A stretch of 64,000 nt of DNA, from assembly GCF_032118995.1 (NCBI RefSeq), contig NC_092669.1:3843501-3907500 (forward strand). Direction: 5' to 3'. A program made the translations under genes and the position numbers. Source of the DNA: Asterias amurensis. Taxonomy: Eukaryota > Echinodermata > Asteroidea > Forcipulatida > Asteriidae. This document shows positions 21,689 through 36,573 of the stretch, one piece after another. Positions within the stretch are counted from its first letter, which is position 1, and each line of letters starts with the position of its first letter. Under the pieces are notes generated by a model. It did not search any database. It was given only the letters and a program-made list of their open reading frames with translations, and was not told the DNA's origin.

Positions 21689-22230
21689 TATTTTCACTTG
21701 CATTTTGATGCAAAAATTTTAACTCAGTTCTTCATAGAAGTTGCAAGAGAATAATACAATAATAAAATTTAAAAAACACCATTGCTACACAAGTTTGTGT
21801 GCTTTCAGAAGCCATTGAGTGGCTTTTAAAAATATTTGAGTGAACAATTACTTCTTTCGCTAAAACTACGTTACTTCAGAGGGAGCCGTTTCTCGCACTG
21901 TTGTATAATAATAATATCAACAGCTTAATCTCGGCACACAAAGGATGGGCATACCATTATGATATAAGAGATGTATATGGTCGTGTACGGTGCAATAGCT
22001 TTGAAGCCCGGCATGTTTAACCAGAAAAGACAATAACCATGTTATTATTCCTTCGCCATCTGTAGGGGGCCTAAACGTGTCTAACTTACCATTTCAACGA
22101 CCGGGATTAGACTATTATTAAGAAAGAAAGAAAGCGAATCAGCTGGATTATCCAGTGCAAAGTTCATTGTTATTTATTCAGAACTGGGCATACGCCAAAT
22201 GCAATAATTAGGTACGTCTACCCATGTGAC

Positions 22231-22487
22231 ATGTACAGGGTCCAATTTCATGGCTCTGCTTACCGCCGAATTCTGCGCTTACGATCGCGATTCCCCGCTT
22301 ACGTGCAAGCGCAGAATTTCTGCGCTAGGCTTGCAAGCGTAGAATGCCTAGTAACGTGGAGTACGCACGCGCAGAAGCCCAAATTCGCCGCTAACCCGTG
22401 AAATACGCTTGCCGTAAGCACAGAACTTCCTGCTTCCGTAAGCGCCGATTCCGTGCTTACGGTAAGCAGAGCCATGAAATTGGGCAC
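22231..22487. mobile_element. Hairpin MITE, second copy of the GGGCCCAATTTCATGG family
   Basis: It is near-identical to 21437-21688 over its full length, including the internal cgtagaatgcctagtaacg. Minus-strand ORFs of 62-71 aa in the two copies are reading-frame by-products. Confidence 0.88.
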
Positions 22488-22564
22488 TGGCCTATAAGAT
22501 TCGGCCTACTGCACACGCATGGACGTAGTTTTTAAGTTTGCGTACGTTCCGTGCGTTCACGTTA

Positions 22565-22835
22565 TGGTACAAACCTAGTGAGACAAAAATTATTTTCGTG
22601 AGTTGTTTTACTCAATTTTCTTCTCTAGAAACTACAGCACCTCAACAAATGATAATTTAAGTGACGCTTACAAACATCATTATCTTCAAAGTGTGTACGT
22701 TATATGTAAATCTGTAGACATTGTGTATTGTGTCCTTAAAAAAAGTAGCAAGACCCTTTCAAAACGACACCTTGTAATAAAACACACGTACTCCGACTTG
22801 GTGTATCCAAACTCAAGCGAAACATAACAAACCTA
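22565..22835. mobile_element. Family-C MITE arm (ctacagcacctca landmark)
   Basis: It shares gttttactca, aactacagcacctca, cattatcttcaa and tgtagacattgtgt with the complete family-C copy at 32701-33068. Another fragment lies at 23510-23630 inside intron 2 of gene 3. Confidence 0.7.
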
Positions 22836-23003
22836 TGAAAATTTGAACTCGATTGGTCATCGAAGTTGCATGGGTGTCAACAAATAATTGTTTTAATATC
22901 CTCAATTCGAATTAAACATCTGTCATAATAAATTTTACACAGTATAATTCGAACATGATATAACAACTTGAAACGCAGAGTAATGGTTTTAAAATTGTCC
23001 TTG

Positions 23004-24616
23004 TTATTCGGCACAAAAGGTGTAGAAGAACCAGTTTGCAGGCTTGTCGTAGGAGCCGATACCTATGTAGTTAACAGTAACCCTCCTGGTCTCATCATGC
23101 CACTCCAAGAAGGGGGTAACCTCGCCCCCTTTACCCACCTTGATGGTTCCATGGTCGTAGGTCAACCAGAACCGACGGTACTCCAACTCGGACATGATGC
23201 CTGGGGTGTGTTGCTCAGCGTACCGTTGCTGGCAGATCTTCGCACATTGAATAACAGACCATTCGTTGCTCCATGCACCGAGTACTATAAGGGGGGGTGC
23301 AAAAAGCCAAAGTCATATCAGACAATACTAAAACTATTTACTTGTGGATCCGAAACTTGAAAAGAAAGATATCTCTTTTTTGTGATGAATACACGAAACT
23401 AGTGGCACCTGCACTCGTTGATCAGATCAAAAAAGTTGCGTATTCAAAATCCGCTGTGCATGCTAAAATAAGTGTTCGTCTAAAATCGAGTCGAAATTAA
23501 CTAATTTCTGGGAAACTATATCACCTCAGCAAGTAATATTTTCAGGGAATCTTTCTTCAATCTTTAGCTTCAATTATATAGTGTGTAAATTTAAAATTGT
23601 AATTCTGCTGGACATAGTGTTTTGTGTTACTTAAAAATGCCCTGACCTATCGTCAAACCGTGTAAGTTTAATGTAGATCTGCAGACATTGTGTTTTGTAT
23701 CCAACATAAAAATATCCAAATCCTATTATTAAATAAATCTTACCTGCGAGATAGTATGATATCTCATTGGTGAACTCAGATAGAGTTATAGAGGCATCCC
23801 TTGAACCTTTTACGGAGAAATCAAGTCTGAATACGTCACTTGACTGGAGCCGTGGATATATGAATTTATAGACTTGATCACCACTAACTACATCAACTGG
23901 ACACTCTGTAAAAGAAATTAAACTGATCATGAGAGGAGCGTTGGCAAAAATTATTCTTGAACTGTCAAAGAGAAGAAGAAAACAAATTCAACACAAACCA
24001 CGTCGGTAGTTTTTAGTCCAGATTGTTCCCGTTGTTAAGTTTTTTTTTCCTCTCACAATAGTTTGACTAAATAAAATGTATTTTCTTGCCCGAGTCTTCT
24101 CTTGAAGACAGACAGAGCTTACTGGTTGAAACGTTGGGTATTTTTGAACTGTAGTTTCTTGTGAGGGTGGGGAAATTATTGAATAATTGCACTGCGAACT
24201 TTGCCGTTTTAAGGTTGAAATCCTACGTATGTTCAACAGCTATTTTACATACCTCCATGATATTCTTCGTCAAAGTACATCCAGCCGTTAGATGGTTGCA
24301 GGTCCGATTTATCTCTGGCATACACAGTGGAGTTTAACTCGCAGACTTTATCATCTTCGCAGTAGTTGAATGACTTACAGGCATCTTCTTGCAGACAGAA
24401 GACCGCACAAGTGACTTCGGAACGAGCCGTAGCGCTGCGGTAGACTTTACCACGGAGTGCGTGATCACGTATTGGGCCGTGGTAGAAAGTATGTTGAGTT
24501 CCTTTTCTTATTTGGTCAGTACGGGAGTCGTTTTGGCATTGAATATTGAATCGACCTGAAGCGACTGCAGCATAGACTAACAACGAAACAGCAGTTAGAA
24601 ATACAAGGATACCCAT
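23004..24616 (-). CDS. Secreted PAN + FAMeT-like domain protein, paralogue 3 (3 exons)
   Basis: The exons are complement of 24253-24616, 23744-23905 and 23004-23284 (364, 162 and 281 nt); all junctions are phase 1. The domain layout is as in gene 1. Exon 3 starts V-L-G-A-W-S-N where the others have V-I-G-G-W, and the loop reads CAKICQQRYAEQHTPGIM. Introns are only loosely alignable to genes 1 and 2, and intron 1 is short (347 nt). Yet about 125 bp of exon 3 is base-for-base identical to genes 2 and 4. That contrast points to gene conversion or unusual nucleotide constraint. The gene is apparently intact. Confidence 0.86.
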
Positions 24617-24640
24617 GACGTCACGCTGTACTTAAGCTGA
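24616..24640 (-). promoter_or_regulatory. CRE at the start codon of gene 3
   Basis: TGACGTCA at 24616-24623 ends on the A of the ATG, as in genes 2 and 4. The TATA-like box seen in genes 1 and 2 is missing here because the local sequence is shortened to gcttaagtacagc. Confidence 0.5.
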
Positions 24641-24954
24641 GAGGAGGTTGACTTCTAAACGAGACTACTGTTTATAATGGTATTTCATTCACGGAATGGG
24701 TATTATTGCCATGAAGATAATAGTAAACAAAGCAATTTACGAAAAGCATCCGATGAATCAGCAGAAGTAACACCAAACAGTGCTGCTGCGACCAGTTCTA
24801 TCATCAAAATGGCGTCTATCAAGCACTGTGTTTCATCTACATCATCAACTGAAAGGTCAGATTTATGATGGCTGGGTCCATCTATTGTATCTCACACACA
24901 CACTTGGCTCGAATCTACTCAATAGAGTGAGGTGCCGAAGTACACAACGACTTA

Positions 24955-25012
24955 AGCAACAACCCTAACCGTAGCCGTAGTCGTAGTCGTAGTCGTAGCC
25001 GTGTAGCCACCA
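24955..25012. repeat. GTAGCC/GTAGTC hexamer run upstream of gene 3
   Basis: It is the counterpart of 20575-20640, preceded by the same cttaagcaacaaccctaacc. The 25013-25616 stretch is diverged upstream flank, partly alignable to 20640-21260, with no gene recognised. Confidence 0.85.
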
Positions 25013-25616
25013 ATTAGGGTACTTCATACTCCATTAGCGTCACGTACGACTTCATAAAATCAATACGGTGCTCAAAGAGAACAATTCACGTTAGATTGTT
25101 TTGCAATTAGCGGGTATTGTTTTGGATACTTGGCGTAAATTAACCTTTCGAACTAGCCGAAAAGGGACAAGTTTTCAGACCAAGGATTTTTTTCTCCATC
25201 ATCAATAATTATCGCCAATTAGGCTGGGCGGTTGCATTCGGGCGTCAAGATTTGTGTAAATTTGCTTGTTTCAATCTTACATGATCGAGAAAAGAAAAGA
25301 AAAATCCATTTAGGAAAAAATAAATCCGTGATTGGAACACACAATCGGAGAGACGTTTTTGCAAGCATGACACGTTTGTCATCAGATTGTAAATGTGTTG
25401 AATCTATTTCTATAAAACCACAATCCAAAGAAGGGAACTCAAAATGTTCCACATTATCAGCAGCTGCAGTCGTGTCTCTTACCAAGTACATTTTCTGGTC
25501 AGTAGTGTTTTGAGCAATTATCGGAAGGGCTTGAATCCCTAACTTTAAATGCATTGGTCTTTTGGTATTGTCAATGACCAATGTTTTCCCTTGCATAATG
25601 CATACAATTTGACTTA

Positions 25617-27248
25617 AAGACACTGGACACTAGTAGTAATTGTCAAAGACCAGTCTTCACAGTTGGAAAAGTTGAGCTCAACCGGTCGTCAAAGTTGCGA
25701 GATATTAATGAATGGAAAAAAAAAATAAAAAAAAATTGTCGCACCATGGTCACACGAAGTTGTGTGCTTTCAGATACTTGAGTTCGAGACCTCAAATTCT
25801 AAATCTGAGGTCTCGAAATCAAATTCGTAGAAAATTACTTCTTTCTCGAAAACTACGTCACTTCAGAGGGTGCTATCTGAACATGTTTTATTTATTCAAC
25901 CTCTCCCCATTACTTGTAATCAAGAAAGTGTTTGTGATAATTATTTTGAGTAATTTACTAATAGTTTACACTGCCTTGGTCATTGAAGTTGCAAAAGATC
26001 AGTGCAAGGAAACACACCCTTGCTGCACATGTTGGTGTGCTTTCAGATACTTTTTCAAAAGGCTTTTCAAAATATTTGAGTGAGAATTTACCTCTTTCTC
26101 AAAAACTACGCGACGTCGTTTCTCAAATTTTGTTATACTGTCAACAGCTCTCCATGCTCGTTACCGAGTAAGTTTCTGTGCTAACCAACTGTTATTTTGA
26201 GTAATAACCAACAAAGTCCAGTGCCTTTTAAAGCCAGTGGACACTATTGGTAATTGTCAAAGACCAGTCTTTTTACTTGGTGTATCTCAACATATGCATA
26301 AAATAACAAACCTGTGAACATTTGAGCTCAATTGGTGGACGAAGTTGCGAGATATTAATGAAAGAAAAAAACATACCCTTGTCACACGAAGTTGTGTGCT
26401 TTCAGATTTTGAGATCTCGAAATCAAATTCATGGACAATTACCTAATTTCTCCAAAAATACGTTACTTTAGAGGGAGCCGCTTCTCACAACGTTATACAC
26501 AACCAACAGCTCCCCAATACTCGTTAGCAAGTAAGGTTTTTTATGTTAAAAATTATTTTGAGTAAATCAATAGTTCCCCATTACTCGCTACCAAGTACGG
26601 TTTTATGCTAAAAAGTATTTGAGTATAACAAAAAGTGTCCACTGCCTTCAAATTTAAGTTACGTTATTTGAAATACACAATGAATGTTCAAAATGAAACA
26701 AAACAAAATGTCTGAAGAAGGAATCAAGACAATTTCATAATCCACCATAATTTAATTTACTCAAAAATACTTGAAGATCAACTTTGCCTGTAAAGGCGTA
26801 CTGTCGCCATGATCAAATCACACTATGTTACTTAAAGCAGCCAGATAAAAAGCAGCCATATGCCAAATGTCGTAAAGCTGTTAAAGACACTGGACACTGT
26901 TGGTAATTGTCAAGGACCAGTCTTCGCACTTGGTGTCTCTAAACATATGCATACAAAAAATCAACGTGTGAAAATTTCAGCTCAATTGGTCGTCAAAGTT
27001 GCGAGATAGTTATGAAGAGAAAAAAAACCTTGTCACACGAAGTTGTTCGAGACCTCAAATTCTAAAACTGAGGTCTTGAAATTAAATTTGTGGAAAATTT
27101 GTTCTTTCTCGAGAACTACGTCACCTGAGAGGGAGCTGTTTTTCACAATGTATTTTATTATCATCTTCTCCCCATTACTCATTACCAAGTTAGGTTTTAT
27201 GCTAATAATTATTTTGAGTAATTACCAATAAGTGTCCACTGCCTTTAA
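25617..27248. mobile_element. Cluster of four family-A MITE copies in reverse orientation
   Basis: Units run about 25617-25975, 25975-26230 (partial), 26230-26652 and 26881-27248. Each carries gtaattgtcaa, gcataaaataacaaacctgt, gttgtgtgctttcag, cttcagagggag and a terminal tccactgcctttaa-type end. They are inserted close together and some share boundaries. 26653-26880 is unassigned. Confidence 0.82.
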
Positions 27249-27439
27249 GCAGGAAATAACTGTTATGACATTTTATTTATTTATTTTCTTTAAAGAAAAT
27301 GAGCAGGGCATCTGTCGCCGATGTTAAGTTTGTGGAATATAATATTAATACTTGACTATGTTTTTTGTGTCTTAGGTCAGTTTTTGGTATGAACGCTTAT
27401 AGCAAGCTTTTTGTGCTTACATGTCTTACTAAAATTGGG

Positions 27440-27860
27440 CTCTGGGGCCGGATTTACAGAGCGATAAAATTCATCACAAGACGAATTGTCAGTATTATCA
27501 TAATAACTTTTTTTGAGACATTGTAGTTTGCTTAGCAACTACAATTTGATATGCATGTAAGATAAATCTTGGGGACCGATTTCACACAGCAACGAAAATC
27601 ATCGCAATACGACGTCGCAGTAAATACCATAATAACTTGTATATGTGACAACGCAGTTGTGTTTGCAACTACGATTCATTGCAATACTAAGATCAATCTT
27701 AGCTCTTTGTGAAATCGCCCCCCCCCCCATCGCCCCCCCCCCCCCTCTTCATAAACACCCTTGCGTCAACATCCCACTACGTAAACCATTTAGCTACCGT
27801 CGATTTCACACAACTCTTCTTAAACCTAGGATTAATCTTAGGACTTAAGAAGATGCCCAG
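27440..27860. mobile_element. Degenerate hairpin MITE(s) of the 'gatttcacaaag' type
   Basis: Blocks ggccggatttacagagcgat, ggaccgatttcacacagcaa and ctttgtgaaatcgcccccc with C-runs at 27720-27746 suggest two related, partly eroded hairpin elements. A fragment cgatttcacacaactcttct at 27800 belongs to the ctaggactag family. Confidence 0.6.
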
Positions 27861-27973
27861 CCTCGCACTGCAACTTGCAAAAGAGTAACTTTAAGTTAGA
27901 ACTATTTACTCGTCCTAAACTCAAGCATGGCTGCTGGCCTCTGCTGTGTTCCCATTCTGCATTTAATGGTTAC

Positions 27974-28337
27974 AGGCACTGGACACTATTGGTAATTACT
28001 CGAAATAATTGAGAGCTGTTGCTCGAGCAATTGAGTTGGGAGTAACATTGTGAGAAATGGCTCCCTCTGAAGTACGTAGTTTTTGAGAAAGAAGTAATTT
28101 CTTACTAGAATAATATTTGAATTGAATTCGTGACCTTAGCTGAGGTCTCGAATTCAAGCATCTGAAAGTTACACCATATGCGACAAGGGTGTTTTTTCTT
28201 CCATTGTTCTCTCGCAATTTGGCGACCAATTGAGTTCAAATTTTTACAGGTTTGTTATGTTATGCATAGTGTTGAGCCACGGCAAATGAGAATACGGTTC
28301 TACCAACAACATTACCAAACGTGTCCAGTGCCTCTAA
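27974..28337. mobile_element. Family-A MITE, forward, nearly complete
   Basis: It starts ggcactggacactattgg and ends gtgtccagtgcctcta. The central arms tgaattcgtgacc / ttcgagacctcaag-type are partly decayed. Confidence 0.82.
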
Positions 28338-28379
28338 GAACACACATAAATATGCATCAAATATGGGTCTATGTAACTT

Positions 28380-28690
28380 TTGTAAGGAAAAACACAATGT
28401 CCACAGATTTACACTAAACTTACACAGTTTGAAGATAATGGTAGAAAAGCTCCCCTGAAAATTACATGCTGAGGTGCTGTATTTTTAGGGAAATAAGTAA
28501 AACAATGTCATAAAAATAATTTTATTTTAATCATTTACGAACGTATTTTCATGACATTGTTTTACTCATTTCTCAAAAACTACAGCACCTCGGTAAGTAA
28601 TATTTGAAGGGAAGCTTTCCACTTTCATTATCTTCAAACCCTGTAAGTTTAATATAAATCTATGGACATTTTGAAAAAGTACCAGAATCC
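28380..28690. mobile_element. Family-C MITE next to the Kunitz exon
   Basis: Arms acaatgtccacagatttaca and its inverse tctatggacattttg bracket ctgaggtgctgta / ctacagcacctcgg. It lies about 100 bp downstream of the Kunitz stop codon, so it may overlap the 3' UTR or polyadenylation region (inference). Confidence 0.72.
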
Positions 28691-28787
28691 TTTAAGAATT
28701 CACACAAATATACCAGACTATACGTTTCACCTCAGCCTCTGTTTGGCTGCATTGGTTTGTATAGGGATCGAAAACATCTCTCACAGC

Positions 28788-32108
<3,321 letters not shown>

Positions 32109-32459
32109 CCTGCTGTACAAAAATACTCAATCAGATCGAAATGGCAATGAGAACATAAGAAGATACCATCAAATAAGTAGTAAGTTTTCGGGACTCTTGA
32201 GTGAGTAATTGCTCTGAGAAGATCGTCTCGACGTTTCGGACAGTATGCTCTGCTCGTCTTCAGGAGGGACTTGAAATGGTGATATTGATATGTTGTCCGA
32301 GTTTTTATAAAGCTCTGATGAAAATCGCTTTGATCCCGAACAGGTGTATTGTTTTTGGTGACGTGACTCCCTGTAAATTAATTGATTGATATGTGTAATG
32401 GGGTCACAAGAAATTGATTATCTGTTATCGATTTGCTGTACGGGGGTTTGGTACTCTTT

Positions 32460-33068
32460 GCACGACACATATAACACAATGTCCACAGATTAACACTAAA
32501 CTTACACGGTTCGAAAATGATTGTATAAAGCTTCCATTAAAATTATTACTTGCTGGGGTGCTGTAATTCTTGAGAAATGAGTAAAACAGTTTGTCATGAA
32601 AATTTAGCACGTACAACGTGTATACAAGACTCTTCATGATACAGCCAAAAACATGATGAACAGAAGTTGTGTTGATTATATAATGTTAAAGTCGCCTGCT
32701 TTAAAGGATTTTGGTACCTTTTCAAAATTTACATACATTTAAATTAAACTAATAGGGTTTGAAGATAATGATAGTGGAAAGAAGCTTCCCTTCAAATATT
32801 ACTTACTGAGGTGCTGTAGTTTTTTGAGAAATGAGTAAAACAATGTCATGAAAATACGTTTGTAAAATGATTAAAATAATTTTCGTCTCGTAAGACGAAA
32901 ATTATTTTCATGACATTGTTTTACTCATTTCCCAATAACTACAGCACCCCAGCACGTAATATTTTCAGGGAAGCTTTCTACTATCATTATCTTCAATCTG
33001 TGTAAGTTTAGTGTAAATCTGTGGACATTGTGTTTTTTGTCCTACAAAAGTTACATAGACCCTTTAAG
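32460..33068. mobile_element. Two family-C MITE copies
   Basis: 32460-32690 is a left arm (acaatgtccacagattaaca). 32701-33068 is complete: ends ttaaaggattttggtac / accctttaa, and the centre ttttcgtctcg-taagacgaaaa is a perfect hairpin. TTAA-like flanks fit the same target preference as families P and A. Confidence 0.82.
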
Positions 33069-33092
33069 TTAATTGTATACATGCGTACTGTT

Positions 33093-33430
33093 CAAGGGAC
33101 ACGTTGCCTAAGATTGGAGGATTTGGGCTTTAATAGGCGTCAATGAAAGCATTCGTTATGCATTGCATGCACGGTAGGAAAAAAAGTATAGATAATAGTG
33201 ATAGATGACAAGCCTCGAGGTTGTGTGGATTTTTCTATTACTTTGTGAACGTCATGACACCTGTGTCCTAAAGCATGACACTTAACCATGATGCTTCGTC
33301 CTTCGGATTTGACGTAAAGCCGTTGGTCCCGTGTTTTGTGTAACGCGAGTAAAATAACCCAGTGAACTTATCGAAAAGAGAAGTGGTTCGCCCTGGTGTT
33401 CTTGGTTTGATTCTACAGCACCTTGTAAAC
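33093..33430. mobile_element. Family-P MITE half-arm followed by SINE S1 fragment
   Basis: 33093-33250 is a diverged left arm (gggacacgttgccta ... gtgtggatttttctattact). 33255-33430 is an S1 body (ttcgtccttcggat, ggttcgccctggtgttcttg). The SINE cut or replaced the right MITE arm. Confidence 0.7.
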
Positions 33431-33539
33431 CATAACAGGTCTCAAAATACAAACGTTCTCCCCCATCTTGTAGGAAAATACTGAATGTGCGCTTGAAACA
33501 ACGGTATAATTAAACGTTTATTAACCAATGTTTTTGTTT

Positions 33540-33936
33540 TAAAGCCATTATACACTTTCGGAACAGAAAAGAAAAAAAAAGTTCACACACAGATCTACAA
33601 ATTACTTACAGGGTTTACATAAGATAATGGTAAAAGACTTCTCTTAAAATATTATTTCATGAAATGCTTTACTTTTTGAGAAAACATTTACTTTTTGAGA
33701 AAACATTAAAACAATATCAATTCTCGACAACGAGAATTACGTATTTATAGTAAACACATGTCATGACACTGTGAAACGTGCGGAAACAAGGGTGGGTTTT
33801 CCCGTTATTTTCTCCCGACTCCCATGACCGATTGAGCCTAAATTTTCACAGGTTTGTTATTTTATATAACTTGTGATACACGAAGTGTGGGCCTTTGGAC
33901 AATACTGTTTACCGAAAGTGTCCAATGGCTTTAAAA
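33540..33936. mobile_element. Family-B MITE, complete
   Basis: It starts ttaaagccattatacacttt and ends aaagtgtccaatggcttta. 33937-34440 holds unassigned sequence with no recognised gene. Confidence 0.82.
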
Positions 33937-34454
33937 ATCGAAACATGCTGCCAGCTTTGTAGTAATTTTAGTTTCCATGGTGAACGAGTGTAGTGCATGT
34001 AAACATCCCGTGATTTGTTTTCATAATTTAGTTTTAATTGTACCGTCTATAAATAACCAAGAGAGTCAACTCGACATAATATACACAAATGAGACTCGTA
34101 ATTATGATGTTTTGGCAATAATAAGGGAATCAACTCAGTCCTTGATCAAACACTGTACGTAAAGGCTGCGGTAGAAGATACAACCGATCGAATCATCTGC
34201 GTGTCAGGGCAACGTCGGTTAATAACGCTGTAGAAACGGGCACTTATGTTACTCGTGAGCAAGTTCTCTTGTTTGTGTAGATGATCTTCCCGGCAAGGGA
34301 ACTCGGCAAACTCCCACAAGGGGATATAAACACCAAGCTGGCAACAGCCAATCTCTCTCACAAACCTTGGTTTAACGTCTATAATTATGAATTACACAAA
34401 TCAAGAAATTGTGATTCATTAACTAGACGACAATATTTATTCTAGACATTGTGA

Positions 34455-34545
34455 AATCAGCGGTTAGCTGGGGATTCGAACCCACAACCTTCTGATTGCA
34501 AGTCCTGCAGTCTAACCACTTTAATTGATGACCACGGTGACGGTT
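34455..34545 (-). repeat. tRNA-like sequence (Pol III A and B box), SINE head
   Basis: The minus strand shows GTGGTTAGACTGC (A box) and GGTTCGAATCC (B box) 31 bp apart in a tRNA-like frame. The acceptor stem does not close, so it is more likely a SINE remnant than a working tRNA. It lies about 110 bp upstream of gene 4. Confidence 0.55.
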
Positions 34546-34647
34546 TGTCGCTATTCTCGAGAGAAAGATAGAAAGAGTGTTTATATTTGAAAGGTGTTTT
34601 TGCGTGTAATTCAACCTCATCTCGGCTCACAATGGTACAGTACAGCG

Positions 34648-34655
34648 TGACGTCA
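34648..34655 (+). promoter_or_regulatory. CRE overlapping the start codon of gene 4
   Basis: TGACGTCA ends on the A of the ATG within tacagcgtgacgtcatggg, as in genes 2 and 3. The sequence farther upstream differs from the other genes, so conservation is confined to the last 20 bp or so before the ATG. Confidence 0.5.
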
Positions 34656-36429
34656 TGGGTATCTCTGTATTTCTAAATGCTGTTTCGTTGTTAGTCTACG
34701 CTGCAGTCGCTTCTGGTGGATTCAATATCCCATGCCAAAACGACACCCGTACTGACCAAATAAGAAAAGGAACTCAACATACTTTCTACCACGGCCCAAT
34801 ACGTGATCACGCACTCCGTGGTAAAGTCTACCGCAGCGCTACGGCTCGTTCTGAAGTCACTTGTGCGGTCTTCTGTCTGCAAGAAGATGCATGTAAGTCC
34901 TTCAACTACTGCGAAGATGCTGAAGTCTGCGAGTTAAACTTCGCTGTGTATGCCAGAGATAAATCTGACCTGCAACCATCTAACGGCTGGATGTACTTTG
35001 ATGAAGAATATCATGGAGGTATGTACAGACTAGGTCAGCAATCAAGCTTGAAATTACCCGCGGTGCAATACACAAATGTTTTATCTCGGTTGTGGGGGCT
35101 CTTAGGAGGCAGTTCAACAACATCCAACGTTTCGACCAGTAAGCTCTATCTGTCTTCAAGAAGAGACTCGGGCAAAACAACTTTCATTTAATTCTTTAAC
35201 GAACAAAACATTGTTAGGGGAATGTTTCTAATGTAATTATTTTTGTTTAGTTAAACAGCTTTATGAAAATGTGTCTGCATGCCTCTTTCCGCAACCTTTA
35301 TAAATATAAAATGTCATTCACAGAATGTCAAGTTGATGATGTAACAGGTGATTACGTCTATAAGTTCATCTATCCACGGCTCCAGTCAAGTGACGTATTC
35401 AGACTTGACTTCTCCTTAAAAGGTACAAATGACGCCGATTTGTCTCTCTCTGAATTTGCGGATGAGACGTCATACTTTCACATAGGTAAGATGAATTATT
35501 ATTAATATTATTAATATTAATTTTTGGTTTTTACCCATATACACCGATGTGTGTTAGCACTGTATATACTCAGTACTTTCCCGAGTCCTGTGAAAACGAT
35601 CACAGGCATTTTACTCGAGTGGGATTCGAACCCACGACCTTTGCAATTCTAGAGCAGTGTCATACCAACTAGACCGCCGAGATTGCCCGGTAGCTAGAGG
35701 CATGCAGTTCGAATCCTATGTTTTTAGCAGCGGGTACTGCAAACGATCTAATAGATGTTAAATTTGCATCGGGGATAAAGAATATTGGTATGACACTGCT
35801 CTAGAATTGCATAGGTCGTGGGTTCGAATCCCACCCGAGTAAAATGCCTGTGATTTTTTTTTTCCACAGGACTCGGGAAAGTACTGAGTATACAGTGCTA
35901 CACACATCGGTGTATATGGGTAAAAACTAAAAATTAATATTCTTTATCCCCGATGCAAATTGATAAAAACAGGACTACCAACAAAATTTCTATTTGTTGC
36001 ATATTGATTGCTACTTGTATTCAGCTGTTGTTTGATTATCCTGAAAATCACATGGAAATTGGGAAATCCTGTTTTTATTAAGGCAAACATTTCATGCAAA
36101 GCAACAAAAATACATTCTGACTATTATTATTGCCTTTCCATTACACAGTAATCGGTGGATGGGGGAACACCAAGTCGGCCATCGAATGCTATAAACACTG
36201 TCCTTACCAATTCGATATGCAATCAACCCCAGGCATCATGTCCGAGTTGGAGTACCGTCGGTTCTGGTTGACCTACGACCATGGAACCATCAAGGTGGGT
36301 AAAGGGGGCGAGGTTACCCCCTTCTTGGAGTGGCATGATGAGACCAGGAGGGTTACTGTCAACTACATTGGTATAACTTCGTTCGACACTCCTGCAACAT
36401 GGATCTTTTACACCTTTTGCAGCGAATGA
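34655..36429 (+). CDS. Secreted PAN + FAMeT-like domain protein, paralogue 4 (3 exons)
   Basis: The exons are 34655-35018, 35324-35485 and 36149-36429 (364, 162 and 281 nt), all phase 1, giving 268 aa plus stop. Residues 1 to about 20 form a signal peptide. Residues 40-120 hold the PAN-like module (CAVFCLQEDACKSFNYC). Residues 122-268 form the FAMeT-like domain with VIGGWGNTKSAIEC and WLTYDHGTIKVGKGG. It is the only member on the plus strand. An open frame continues past the exon 1 donor into the intron, but the donor GTATGT and the paralogues support splicing. Intron 2 carries a head-to-head SINE pair. Intron 1 shares a 45-bp repeat (aacgtttcgaccagtaagct...) with gene 3, in the opposite orientation relative to transcription. 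Confidence 0.9.
35520..35945. mobile_element. Head-to-head pair of tRNA-headed SINEs (family S2) in gene 4 intron 2
   Basis: The left copy is on the minus strand (tRNA-like part about 35605-35690), the right copy on the plus strand (about 35785-35935). Each has a tRNA-like head with gtgggttcgaatcccac and a body acaggactcgggaaagtact, then cacatcggtgtatatgggta. Together they make an inverted structure of about 400 bp. Confidence 0.8.
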
Positions 36430-36500
36430 AACGCAATTACTAAGAACGTTCAGAAAATAATTTTAATTTATGAAATGACTAAACGATTTAGCCTATTTAG

Positions 36501-36542
36501 GAATGGACACTATTGGTATTTACCCCCCCCCCAAAAAAAAAA

Positions 36543-36573
<31 letters not shown>

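Noticed and set aside
34455-34545. Functional tRNA gene
   Set aside because: A and B boxes are present but the acceptor stem does not pair. Other tRNA-like hits (35605, 47215, 50700, 60090, 61890) are likewise SINE heads.
35019-35191. C-terminal extension of gene 4 by read-through of exon 1
   Set aside because: The three paralogues splice at the same GTATGT/GTATGT-like donor, and the extension overlaps a dispersed 45-bp repeat.
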